Positions 28,287 through 36,859 of a DNA stretch of 64,000 nucleotides are shown piece after piece; position 1 is the first letter of the stretch, and every line of letters starts with the position of its first letter. Below the pieces are notes generated by a model. The model saw only the letters and a program-made list of their open reading frames with translations. It ran no database searches and was not told the origin of the DNA. A program made the translations under genes and the position numbers. The DNA comes from Aquiflexum balticum DSM 16537 (GTDB lineage Bacteria > Bacteroidota > Bacteroidia > Cytophagales > Cyclobacteriaceae), in contig NZ_LT838813.1 of assembly GCF_900176595.1 (NCBI RefSeq), positions 1 through 64,000 on the forward strand. Direction: 5' to 3'.

Positions 28287-28331
28287 CAAAATTGGCCAAA
28301 CTTTACAATTAATAAAGTGATATTTATCACC
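28287..28331 (-). promoter_or_regulatory. Promoter of porin 2 with Crp/Fnr-type site
   Basis: The site GGTGATAAATATCACT (28331-28316) has perfect inner arms GTGATA/TATCAC. CAATTTTG (28294-28287), preceded by GGC, repeats the GCCAATTTTG of the tsdA-like promoter, and the spacing is 21 bp. If this is the -7, transcription would begin almost at the ATG at 28280, giving a leaderless or near-leaderless mRNA. Confidence 0.55.
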
Positions 28332-28349
28332 TTGAGATATCTGAAATTA

Positions 28350-28378
28350 AAAATGGCAAGACTCAAAGCCTTGCCATT
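28350..28378 (-). terminator. Terminator of the MBL-rhodanese gene
   Basis: The 9-bp arms AATGGCAAG (28352-28360) and CTTGCCATT (28370-28378) are followed on the minus strand by TTTAATTT. It ends the MBL-rhodanese transcript before the porin 2 promoter, so porin 2 needs its own promoter. Confidence 0.85.
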
Positions 28379-28417
28379 AATATTTAGGGTTAATTAAGAT
28401 CCTTTTTCCTATTTAAA

Positions 28418-29839
28418 TTATAGCAAAGTGGTAGGACAAACATAGTCACTCACTTCGAAAAGCCCGGAGTCCTTGATGGCATCAAATCCACCTTTCACGT
28501 CAATCAGGTTGTCATAACCTCTGGCTCTCAAGATTGAATTGAAGACCATAGACCTATATCCTCCTGCACAATGCACATAGTAGATTTTATCTTTATTCAC
28601 TTTGGTCATACTGTCATTGATGTAGTCCAATGGTGCATTTTCAGCATCGATGACATGTTCACTCATGTACTCAGAATTTTTTCTGATATCTAGGATATTT
28701 ACCTGACCTTCTTTTTCAACTATATGAGCCAATTCATCTGCCGAGACCGATTTGATGGAATCAGTTTCTCTTCCATCAGCTTTCCATGATTCAAAGCCTC
28801 CTTTCAGATATCCAATGCAATAATCATAACCTACTCTTGCCAATCTGGTAATTACTTCCTCTTCTCTGCCTTCTTCGGCCACAACAAGAATTTCTTGCTT
28901 CAGGTCAGGAACCAAAGCCCCTACCCATACCGCAAAACTTCCGTCAATACCAATATTAATAGAATTTGGAATAAATCCCTTCGCAAAAACCTGAGCATCT
29001 CTGGTATCGATGATTACTGCTCCGGTCTCATTGGCAGCCGCTTCAAAAGCAGCAGGGCTCAAAGGATTGAATCCCCGGGTCAAAACATCATCTATAGAAT
29101 CATATCCTTGGATATTCATCATAACATTTTGAGGGAAATAAGATGGCGGAGGCGTCAGACCAGTCAGTACTTCTTTGACAAATTCCTCTTTAGTCATTTC
29201 CTGAAGGGCATAATTGGTTTTCTTTTGATTTCCCAAGGTATCAGAAGTTTCCTTACTCATATTTTTTCCGCATGCACTACCGGCACCATGAGCAGGATAA
29301 ACAATGATATCATCTGCCATAGGCATGATTTTTTCTCTTAATGAATCGTATAGATGAGCTGCCAATTTATCTTGGGTCAAGTCAGCAATAACTTTCTGTG
29401 CCAAGTCCGGACGTCCTACATCACCAATGAACAAAGTATCTCCGGTGAATAATGCCTCTTCTTTTCCTTCCTCATTGATCAAAAGGAAGCAGGAACTTTC
29501 CATGGTATGACCGGGGGTATGAATTACCCTGATTTTTGCTTTTCCCAAAGGGAATTCCTGACCGTCTTTTGCTACGATAGCATCAAAGCCCATTTTCATA
29601 CCAGTGGGTCCAAAAACTATTGGAGCACCTGTCTTGGCGGACAAGTCCTGATGTCCCGATACAAAGTCTGCATGGAAGTGGGTTTCAAAAACATACTTGA
29701 TTTTAGCTCCTCTTCTTTCAGCTTTTTCGATATAAGGCTGCACCTCTCTAAGAGGATCAATTACAGCAGCTTCTCCCTCAGACTCGATGTAGTAAGCTCC
29801 CTGAGCCAAGCATCCGGTATAAATTTGTTCGATTAGCAT
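28418..29839 (-). CDS. MBL-fold hydrolase fused to two rhodanese domains (persulfide dioxygenase-like)
   Basis: A three-domain protein of 473 residues from the ATG at 29839. Residues 1-220 are a metallo-beta-lactamase fold of the ETHE1/glyoxalase II branch, with H54-F-H56-A-D58, H111, D134 and H184 as metal ligands. Residues about 255-355 form one rhodanese domain whose active-site Cys position reads AEEGRE, so it is probably inactive. Residues about 365-465 form a second rhodanese domain with Cys424 in HCAGGYRS. Persulfide dioxygenases with such fusions oxidise glutathione or bacillithiol persulfide to sulfite. The family and context fit removal of sulfane sulfur. An upstream TTG start at 29899 would precede the predicted transcription start. 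Confidence 0.9.
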   Translation of the reverse strand: MLIEQIYTGCLAQGAYYIESEGEAAVIDPLREVQPYIEKAERRGAKIKYVFETHFHADFVSGHQDLSAKTGAPIVFGPTGMKMGFDAIVAKDGQEFPLGKAKIRVIHTPGHTMESSCFLLINEEGKEEALFTGDTLFIGDVGRPDLAQKVIADLTQDKLAAHLYDSLREKIMPMADDIIVYPAHGAGSACGKNMSKETSDTLGNQKKTNYALQEMTKEEFVKEVLTGLTPPPSYFPQNVMMNIQGYDSIDDVLTRGFNPLSPAAFEAAANETGAVIIDTRDAQVFAKGFIPNSINIGIDGSFAVWVGALVPDLKQEILVVAEEGREEEVITRLARVGYDYCIGYLKGGFESWKADGRETDSIKSVSADELAHIVEKEGQVNILDIRKNSEYMSEHVIDAENAPLDYINDSMTKVNKDKIYYVHCAGGYRSMVFNSILRARGYDNLIDVKGGFDAIKDSGLFEVSDYVCPTTLL

Positions 29840-29880
29840 ATTATATTCTTTTTTTTCGGTTATTTGAATAATTATAATGG

Positions 29881-29925
29881 TAAAAATATCAGGACTCAAT
29901 TTTTTATAAAATGACTTTTGTCACA
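29881..29925 (-). promoter_or_regulatory. Promoter of the MBL-rhodanese gene with Crp/Fnr-like site
   Basis: The site TGTGACAAAAGTCATT (29925-29910) matches TGTGA in full and three of five bases of the second half. TATTTTTA (29888-29881), one base off TAnnTTTG, is 21 bp downstream. Transcription near 29875 would give a leader of about 35 nt to the ATG at 29839. Confidence 0.55.
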
Positions 29926-29934
29926 TTTTTAAAA

Positions 29935-30261
29935 TTAAGCTTTTACTTGTGTTTTTTCTTCAATTACCTTCACTAATTGATGGGCAGGAACTACTCCTGA
30001 TTGCCTCCAAATGGTCAGACCGTTTTGGAAAAGAATCAAAGTAGGAACTCCTCTAACCTGGTACTTGCTTGCTGCAAGGGGGTTTTTGTCTACATCTACC
30101 TTTACTATTTTGATCTTATCTCCCATCTGTCTGGAAGTTTCCTGAAGTATTGGCTGCATCATTTGACAGGGCCCGCACCAAGTGGCGAAGAAATCCACTA
30201 AAACCGGCTGGTCTCCTGATATTAATTCATTGAATGTTTTAGGTTGTGCACTCATGGTCAT
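29935..30261 (-). CDS. trxA: Thioredoxin
   Basis: A 108-residue thioredoxin with the WCGPC active site (W28-C29-G30-P31-C32) and the cis-Pro segment RGVPTLILF. It reduces disulfides and can reduce protein or low-molecular-weight persulfides, which would suit the adjacent MBL-rhodanese gene. A second in-frame ATG at 30255 is also possible. It precedes the MBL-rhodanese gene by about 95 bp on the same strand, with a separate promoter for each. Confidence 0.95.
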   Translation of the reverse strand: MTMSAQPKTFNELISGDQPVLVDFFATWCGPCQMMQPILQETSRQMGDKIKIVKVDVDKNPLAASKYQVRGVPTLILFQNGLTIWRQSGVVPAHQLVKVIEEKTQVKA

Positions 30262-30280
30262 CTCTTATTTTTTAGTGATA

Positions 30281-30325
30281 CAAATTTAAGGGCCTATATA
30301 CAATTGGACAGTAATTTTTATCACA
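30281..30325 (-). promoter_or_regulatory. Promoter of trxA with Crp/Fnr-like half-site
   Basis: TGTGATAAAAATTACT (30325-30310) has the full TGTGA arm and a weak second arm. TAAATTTG (30288-30281) matches TAnnTTTG exactly and lies 21 bp from the site, the same spacing as in three nearby promoters. The predicted leader is about 13 nt. Confidence 0.55.
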
Positions 30326-30403
30326 ATGCCTTAAATGCTGTTAAAATTCCAATCATTTTAGATTATTTGCTTATTTTCGCCCGACATATTTACTTCGAAA
30401 AAG

Positions 30404-33388
30404 ATGCTTGATTATAAAAAGGTCAACAACCTCACCGGTTGGTTGGTTTTTCTGTTTGCGACCACCGTGTATATACTCACAGTTGAACAAACTGCCAGCT
30501 TTTGGGATCCTGGAGAATTTATTGCCGTTTCTTACAAATTGCAGGTACCGCACCCTCCAGGTGCACCGTTTTTTTTATTGATCTACAGAATGTTCGGCTT
30601 TCTTGCTTTTGGAGATGGCCTGCAGGTTGCCTATTGGATGAATGTTGGTAGTGCTCTTTTTTCAGGATTTACAATTCTGTTTTTATTCTGGTCCATTACC
30701 TTGTTTGGGAGAAAACTTTCCAGTATTCAAAAAGGACAGGAAAGCAAAGGGCAGACTATTACCCTTATGGGTGCTGGCATAATCGGGTCATTGGTCTACA
30801 CCTTCACGGATAGTTTCTGGTTTTCAGCTGTGGAAGCTGAAGTCTATGCCATGTCTTCCTTTTTTACGGCAATAGTTATCTGGGCCTTTCTGAAGTGGGA
30901 TGTCATAGAGGATCCAAGAGATGAAAATAGATGGATGATTTTTATTGCTTACCTGGTGGGATTGTCCATCGGTATTCACTTGCTCAACTTGGTTACTTTA
31001 CCTGCATTGGCTTTGGTTTATTATTTTAAAAAGTATTCCAATCCTAACCTAAAAGGAGGCATTATAGCCCTAGTATTGGGAGGAATTGCATTGATCATCA
31101 TCAACAATATCATCATTCCCGGGCTTCCAAGTCTTGCAGGTTCAATTGAGATATTTTTTGTGAACAGTATCGGGCTTCCTTTTGGATCTGGCATTGTCGT
31201 TTTTTCTGCTTTGTTTCTGGGCTCATTGATATATGGACTGCTTTATTCCATCAAAAAAGAAAAAGTCATTCTCAATACCATTTTGGTATCATTGACTTTT
31301 ATTTTAATAGGATATGGTTCATATGCCATGATTGTCATCAGAGCAAATCAAGACCCTGTTATCAATGAAAATGCGCCCAAGGATATCATCAGTTATGTGT
31401 CTTACCTTAAAAGAGAACAATACGGATATAGGCCTTTGCTTCATGGGCAATATTTTGATGCGGAATTGGTTGACCAAAAAGAGGGCGCTCCTATTTACCT
31501 GAAAGGCAAAGAAAAATATGATATTGTGGACTATTCCACTACGAATATATATGACCCTGAGAGGACCACAATCCTACCCAGGATTTATTCCACCCAAGAT
31601 CGGCACAAACAGATTTATAGAAGCAAGTTGGGCTTGAGAGAAGGAGAAAAACCTACTTTTTCCGATAATATTTATTTTATGCTATCCCATCAGTTGGGAC
31701 ATATGTATTGGAGATATTTTATGTGGAACTTCTCCGGGAGGGAAAGTGATTTTTCGGATGCACCTTGGTTAGGGATATCTGATTTCTTCAGCGATTTTTT
31801 CCCGGACTATATCAAAGAAAATAAAGCCCATAACAATTATCTGATGCTTCCTTTGATATTGGGGTTGATTGGGTTGATATTCCAAGCCAAAAATGATCCC
31901 AAATCATTTTACATTACTGCCATGCTGTTCTTGATGATGGGTGTGGTATTGGTTTTATATCTGAATTCTCCGCCGGTAGAACCTAGAGAAAGGGATTATA
32001 TCTATGTAGGTTCATTCTATGCCTTTGCCATTTGGATCGGAATCGGCGTAATGGCCTTGGCCCATTGGATAGCCAAGTTGAATAAAAACATGGCGATTGC
32101 AGGCATTATTGCTACTTTGTTTGCATTCCCTATTCCCGTTTTGATGGCTTCCCAAAACTGGGACGACCATAACAGGCAGGGCAGGTTTTTCTCTGTGGAT
32201 TCGGCAAGGAACTTTTTGGCCTCCTGTGCTCCAAATGCGATTCTATTTACCGGTGGTGACAATGACACCTTCCCGCTTTGGTATGTGCAGGAAGTGGAAG
32301 GTTTCAGAACAGACGTCCGGGTTGTGGTATTGAGCTATTTTGATACTGATTGGTATGTGGAACAGATGACCCGCCCGGTCAATGAATCTGCTGCGTTACC
32401 ATTTTCATTGGATTACAAAAATTTCAAAAAAGGTACAAATGACGTACTATATGTTGTGGAAAAAGAAGGTCTGGATGCTATTTCAGCCAATGAATATCTG
32501 AAATTGGTCAGAAACGAAAGCGCTCTGCTCAAACTCCAAACCTCCGGTCGAAGTACTTATAACATGGTCCCATCCAGAAATTTAATCCTTGATGTCAATG
32601 TGCAGAATGTTTTTAACCAAGGTCTGATTCCTGATGGCATGGAAACCCTGATGACCGAACAGATCAATATGAGGGTAAAAGGAAATTACCTTACTAAAGG
32701 AAATCTGATGCTAATTGACCTCATTACCACCAACAATTGGGAAAGACCTATATACTTCAACAATACCTCTCTGGCTACGATAGGAATAGACATTGAAGAT
32801 TATGTGGTCATGGAAGGCCTGACTTACAGATTACTTCCGGTGCGTAAACCGCAGGGATTGAGAAATGAATTGATCAATACCGATTTGGCCTTTTCCAATA
32901 TCATGGAAAAATTCGCTTTCCGTGGTATGGATGATCCCGGTAATTATTTTGATGATGAATTCAGGAGATTCGCCTCCAACCATCGTTCTGCGATGAATTC
33001 TGTTGCAATAGGGCTACTTGATGAGGATGATTTGGACCGGGCAGCGGAGATACTTAAATATAGCCTGAAAGTCATGCCTGACAAAGCCATTCCTTACGAC
33101 TTGGCAAGCGGGCAATCCGTCCCTTTGTTGTTTGAGGTAGGTGAAGACGATCTGGCCTTGGATATCATAGATAAAATCTCGCACAAATCAGTTCAGATGC
33201 TGGATTTTTATTCCAAAACAAACAGAGATTATGACCGGGAAGCCATGATTTCAATAGAAATGCTGAAGTTTTTTATTCCCCTTTTGGATGAAAGAGGCTA
33301 TAAGGAAGAATCGGAAAAGTTAAAGATGGAACTGGAGAAAATCCTTGGACCCGGTTCAGCCGGAGGAGGCCTGTTGGATAGAAGATAG
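30404..33388 (+). CDS. DUF2723 (GT117/TMEM260-type) polytopic membrane protein
   Basis: A 994-residue membrane protein. The DUF2723 signature lies at the start: YILTVEQTASFWDPGEF, followed by VPHPPGAPFFLLIYRMFG, with the acidic residues expected in the first loop of GT-C glycosyltransferases. About 11 to 13 transmembrane helices cover residues 10-600. A soluble C-terminal part (about 640-994) contains helical repeats and a motif LFTGGDNDTFPLWYVQE. The human relative TMEM260 is an O-mannosyltransferase, and Bacteroidota members are often called glycosyltransferase family 117. The sugar donor and acceptor are unknown here. It stands alone, divergent from trxA. Confidence 0.88.
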   Translation: MLDYKKVNNLTGWLVFLFATTVYILTVEQTASFWDPGEFIAVSYKLQVPHPPGAPFFLLIYRMFGFLAFGDGLQVAYWMNVGSALFSGFTILFLFWSITLFGRKLSSIQKGQESKGQTITLMGAGIIGSLVYTFTDSFWFSAVEAEVYAMSSFFTAIVIWAFLKWDVIEDPRDENRWMIFIAYLVGLSIGIHLLNLVTLPALALVYYFKKYSNPNLKGGIIALVLGGIALIIINNIIIPGLPSLAGSIEIFFVNSIGLPFGSGIVVFSALFLGSLIYGLLYSIKKEKVILNTILVSLTFILIGYGSYAMIVIRANQDPVINENAPKDIISYVSYLKREQYGYRPLLHGQYFDAELVDQKEGAPIYLKGKEKYDIVDYSTTNIYDPERTTILPRIYSTQDRHKQIYRSKLGLREGEKPTFSDNIYFMLSHQLGHMYWRYFMWNFSGRESDFSDAPWLGISDFFSDFFPDYIKENKAHNNYLMLPLILGLIGLIFQAKNDPKSFYITAMLFLMMGVVLVLYLNSPPVEPRERDYIYVGSFYAFAIWIGIGVMALAHWIAKLNKNMAIAGIIATLFAFPIPVLMASQNWDDHNRQGRFFSVDSARNFLASCAPNAILFTGGDNDTFPLWYVQEVEGFRTDVRVVVLSYFDTDWYVEQMTRPVNESAALPFSLDYKNFKKGTNDVLYVVEKEGLDAISANEYLKLVRNESALLKLQTSGRSTYNMVPSRNLILDVNVQNVFNQGLIPDGMETLMTEQINMRVKGNYLTKGNLMLIDLITTNNWERPIYFNNTSLATIGIDIEDYVVMEGLTYRLLPVRKPQGLRNELINTDLAFSNIMEKFAFRGMDDPGNYFDDEFRRFASNHRSAMNSVAIGLLDEDDLDRAAEILKYSLKVMPDKAIPYDLASGQSVPLLFEVGEDDLALDIIDKISHKSVQMLDFYSKTNRDYDREAMISIEMLKFFIPLLDERGYKEESEKLKMELEKILGPGSAGGGLLDRR

Positions 33389-33405
33389 TTTATTTGGCTT
33401 TTTCC

Positions 33406-33664
33406 GCTATTCGCCATTTGGAATGGCGAATCCAGATAAACAGAATTTGTAATCCTGGTCAACCTACTTTAGATGGGTTACCGGAATTACAAATTCCGCT
33501 TTATCTGTTCTCGAGATTACAAATCTCGAGAAGCTGCTATTCGACATTTGTAATGTCAAATCCAGATGAATAGGATTTGTAATCCTACTATGCTTCTGGA
33601 AGAATCGTTACCGGAATTACAAATTCCGATTGTTCTGTTCATGAGATTAAAAATCCCGAGAAGC
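33406..33664. repeat. Two 130-bp units of ATTACAAAT-core hairpins
   Basis: Two direct units start at 33406 and 33536. Each is a string of short hairpins with the constant core ATTACAAAT (or its complement ATTTGTAAT) and variable but matched arms: CGG/CCG, CTCGAG/CTCGAG, GAC/GTC and GG/CC. In each unit one hairpin reads CGGAATTACAAATTCCG. The right end overlaps the last codons and the stop of the methyltransferase gene, so the repeat supplies its C-terminal SRDF. Confidence 0.85.
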
Positions 33665-34435
33665 CTTATACAACACATAAAACAAATCCAATCCTTTGTC
33701 AGGGGAGGGTTCCAAGGTGTAATCTTCATGACTGATATCGGTGACGGAATCTCCCTGTTGCTGATGTAGCTTATTCCTGTTCATCCGATTGAGGATTTCA
33801 TAAGGCCATCTCAACATAAAAGCAGGTAATCTGTACTGTAGATTGAAAATGTCAAACCGCATGATTTTATTCACTGACTTGCGGTTCGCTTCATGATAAT
33901 TCCAGATTTTTTTATTTCCACCTATTCCCATGGGCTCAACTTTATCAAAAATCCCCATACACAGATCTTCCAATTGCTTGGGCGTATACTCTCTGATATG
34001 CCAGGGATTTCTTGAAAGCGTATGCCTGATATTCGGTGTGGAAATAATGGCCTTCCCGCCCGGCTTTAAGACCCTGTAGATTTCCTCCAGAAAAAGTTTG
34101 TCATTCTGTATATGTTCTATGACCTGAAAACTAACGACACTGTCAAACGAGTCTGTCGCCAAACCTGAAAAAGGGGGAATAAATGCTTGTTGGAAGACAG
34201 CATTAGGAAACTTGGGACTGAGATTATCTATGACTTCCTGAATTTTGTCAATACCAAGATAAGAATCCACATTTTCCAAAAGCACTTCCACGCCTCTACC
34301 CTCGCCACATCCCACTTCCAGAAGATCTCCTTTTACCATAGGTTTGGCAGCAATATAAGCTTTCAAAAGACGTTGGTGGATAGGGTTATCACTGATTAAC
34401 TTATCAGAAGCAATTTCCGTTGTATAGGTAGCCAT
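33647..34435 (-). CDS. Class I SAM-dependent methyltransferase
   Basis: A 262-residue Rossmann-fold methyltransferase. Motif I is LLEVGCGEGRGVEVLL (about 38-53). The acidic residue for SAM ribose lies in YLGIDKIQ, and the post-I motif is VSFQVIEHIQNDKLFLEEIYRVLKPGG, which is typical of the UbiE/Methyltransf_11 type. The substrate is unknown. The last four residues are encoded by the intergenic hairpin repeat, so its C-terminus may have been changed by repeat invasion. Confidence 0.88.
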   Translation of the reverse strand: MATYTTEIASDKLISDNPIHQRLLKAYIAAKPMVKGDLLEVGCGEGRGVEVLLENVDSYLGIDKIQEVIDNLSPKFPNAVFQQAFIPPFSGLATDSFDSVVSFQVIEHIQNDKLFLEEIYRVLKPGGKAIISTPNIRHTLSRNPWHIREYTPKQLEDLCMGIFDKVEPMGIGGNKKIWNYHEANRKSVNKIMRFDIFNLQYRLPAFMLRWPYEILNRMNRNKLHQQQGDSVTDISHEDYTLEPSPDKGLDLFYVLYKASRDF

Positions 34436-34484
34436 TTAAAATTTCATTAATTTGGGCAAAATTACGGTTAATTTTTAAATCAAG

Positions 34485-35735
34485 ATGATCAGAAAAAAAA
34501 TCACCAAGAAAATTATCCCCTATCTAGGTCTATTGCTCATATTGGCGGCATTCCCTTTTAAAAGTTTTTCCCAAGAAACCTTGGAAACTCTTAATCAGGC
34601 TCTTAGATATTCCAGGTATTCTCGTTTATCATTAAAAATCCTTCCTATCCAAGTTGAAAATAAGAAATTTATCCTGCAAATGCCGGTTGAAAAAATCGAA
34701 ATGGACATTGAATTCGATACATATCAATTTGCTTACGCCGTTCTATCCGGATTTCAGGAACCGATTACAGATCAGAATTTGATCAGCTTAACCAAAGATG
34801 ATATCATCCGGGAAACCGAATATCACTATTATTTCGAAAAAACTGTAACCATACCCGAATCGCAGGAAATGGCTTTTGCATTGTTAAAAGCTACTGACAC
34901 CCGACAGGGAGATGTGTATTACTATCATATTGACCTCATAAGCCCTTTTGTTTTTGGTCACCCCAATTTCTGGGCTTATTACAGAGACGGGATCCCGTTT
35001 GATCAGGCTTTTGTCATCCAAAAAGACCCCATTGAATTTAAAGGGAGAGGTTTGATTGAATTTCATAACTTTCATTACCCTACGGAATTTGATCCACCGC
35101 TTCCACCCATGGAAATCAGACCTGCTCCCGTTACCAGAGAAATTAAAGTGGATTATAAGGGAAGTTTTCTGGCCAATCTACCCAAAACCTTCGATGAAGA
35201 TGGCTACTATTTTATCCAGGCAGATACCAATTCTACTCAGGGAATGATGTTGAAATCCGTCCCGGAAACTTTCCCAAGAGTAAAAGATTATGATGAAATG
35301 GTGGAAATGGTAGTCTATATTTCTACCCGACGAGAGCATGAAACATTAAAAGAAGCTGAAGACAAAAAAATAGCCCTTGACCAATATTGGTATAGTCTGA
35401 CCAAAGATGAAGAAACTGCCAGGAAACTGATCAAGGAATATTTCAAACAGATTGAATTCGCAAATATCATGTTTACTGATTTCAAAGAAGGTTGGAAGAC
35501 TGACAGGGGAATGGTCTTCACTGTCATGGGGCCTCCCAATGAAGTTTTCTTCAGATTGAACGGAGAAATATGGTCTTATGTCAGCCCTGATTCCAATTCA
35601 AAAATAACGTTTACCTTTGCACGGGTTAAAAATATTCTGACCCCAAATTATTACATACTCAACCGGTCCAGAGCGCTACAGCCTGATTGGTTCAAAAGCA
35701 TCACAACATGGAGAAACGCTCAGATGGTTTTCTGA
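34485..35735 (+). CDS. GWxTD-domain protein, exported
   Basis: A 416-residue protein with a signal peptide or N-terminal membrane helix (IPYLGLLLILAAFPFKSFSQ). The GWxTD signature appears as EGWKTDRGMVFTVMGPPNEVF near residue 330, in the family domain that spans roughly 275-410. These proteins are common in Bacteroidota and Chlorobi with unknown role. The upstream half is beta-rich with no known motif. The last 28 bp overlap the start of rlmB, suggesting cotranslation. Confidence 0.9.
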   Translation: MIRKKITKKIIPYLGLLLILAAFPFKSFSQETLETLNQALRYSRYSRLSLKILPIQVENKKFILQMPVEKIEMDIEFDTYQFAYAVLSGFQEPITDQNLISLTKDDIIRETEYHYYFEKTVTIPESQEMAFALLKATDTRQGDVYYYHIDLISPFVFGHPNFWAYYRDGIPFDQAFVIQKDPIEFKGRGLIEFHNFHYPTEFDPPLPPMEIRPAPVTREIKVDYKGSFLANLPKTFDEDGYYFIQADTNSTQGMMLKSVPETFPRVKDYDEMVEMVVYISTRREHETLKEAEDKKIALDQYWYSLTKDEETARKLIKEYFKQIEFANIMFTDFKEGWKTDRGMVFTVMGPPNEVFFRLNGEIWSYVSPDSNSKITFTFARVKNILTPNYYILNRSRALQPDWFKSITTWRNAQMVF

Positions 35736-36481
35736 TAAACAAAGGAGAACATGAAAAGGATTATATTTTTGGAACAAGAGCGGTTATGGAAGCCATCCAT
35801 GCCCAAAAAGATATAGACAAGATTTTAGTTGACAAAGAAGTCAACAACGAACTGATCAAAGAGCTTTTGGCTTTGGCCAAAGAAGAAAGAATCAATGTGG
35901 TCAGGGTCCCGGAAGCGAAACTGAACAGGATTACCAGAAAAAACCATCAAGGGGTGGTAGCACATATGTCGGCTATTCAGTATGCTTCTTTGGACAATGT
36001 GATAGATGAATGTTTTTCAAAGGGTGTAGCTCCCCTTATTTTGGTCTTGGACAGGATTACTGATGTGAGAAATTTTGGTGCAATGGCAAGGACTGCTGAC
36101 TGCGCAGGTGTTCACGCCATCGTTATTCCAGAAAAGGGAAGTGCCCAGATCAATTCAGACGCAGTCAAAACCTCAGCAGGAGCTTTGAATCATTTGCCTG
36201 TCTGTCGTGTCAAAAACCTCTATTACACCGTAAAAGATCTCAAGAAGATGGGCCTTAATGTTGTGAGCGTGACAGAGAAAACCGAGAGGTTAATGTATGA
36301 TGCTGATTTCACCTTACCTACCGCCTTGATTATGGGTTCTGAAGAGGATGGAATCTCACAGGAACTGATGGGGGTTTCTGATGAATTTGTAAAAATCCCA
36401 TTATCCGGAAATATTGAAAGCTTAAATGTTTCTGTTTCCGCCGGAGTGGTGGTTTATGAAGCGATAAGGCAGAGAAGATAG
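35708..36481 (+). CDS. rlmB: 23S rRNA (guanosine-2'-O)-methyltransferase RlmB (SpoU family)
   Basis: A SPOUT-class methyltransferase for G2251 of 23S rRNA. The ATG at 35708 is preferred over one at 35687 because MEKRSDGFLINKG leads directly into the substrate-binding domain beginning YIFGTRAVMEAI. The SpoU motifs are LDRITDVRNFGAMARTADCAG, LIMGSEEDGIS and IPLSGNIESLNVSVSAGVVVYEA. Its 257 residues are normal. It overlaps the GWxTD gene by 28 bp in another frame. Confidence 0.95.
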   Translation: MEKRSDGFLINKGEHEKDYIFGTRAVMEAIHAQKDIDKILVDKEVNNELIKELLALAKEERINVVRVPEAKLNRITRKNHQGVVAHMSAIQYASLDNVIDECFSKGVAPLILVLDRITDVRNFGAMARTADCAGVHAIVIPEKGSAQINSDAVKTSAGALNHLPVCRVKNLYYTVKDLKKMGLNVVSVTEKTERLMYDADFTLPTALIMGSEEDGISQELMGVSDEFVKIPLSGNIESLNVSVSAGVVVYEAIRQRR

Positions 36482-36859
36482 GAAGTAGGGAAATTGGGGA
36501 GTTGGAAGAAATTGACCGATGACGGATGTTGGATGACCGATGTTTTTAGGGTAGTTGGAGAAAAAGGAGATTTGATTGCCAAAATGTTGAAGAGGCGAAA
36601 AAGCTTGTCCTTGTCATTTCGAACGTAGAAGGCTGTCCGTGGCGGAAGAAATCTTTGCTCCGGAATTAAAGTTTCCAGACCACTCCTGCCGTCGAGGTGA
36701 CAAGGCAAAGCCTTCTTGAATTCTTAAATGCTGTTAAATGATCAAAAAAAATAAAGCTTCAACTTTGACACCGTTTTCAAGACTACCATGCCCACTGTAA
36801 CCTGACCACTGCTTACTGCGACTGACCACTGAGACTGCTTACTGATATCTGAATACTGC
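36482..36859. repeat. Non-coding region with Bacteroidota-type intergenic repeats
   Basis: About 380 bp without a gene. It contains GACCGATGACGGATGTTGG followed by GATGACCGATG (about 36510-36543), a stretch resembling the common repeat beginning GTCATTTCGAACGTAGAAGG (about 36615-36634), and repeated ACTG/CTTACTG words at 36792-36860 (ACTGACCACTGAGACTGCTTACTG-like). Part of it (about 36692-36735, ACAAGGCAAAG) resembles DNA on the other side of the mscS gene. Confidence 0.6.

Noticed and set aside
30371-30553. A small minus-strand gene over the start of the DUF2723 gene
   Set aside because: It is antisense to a clear coding sequence and to its start region, with no independent support.
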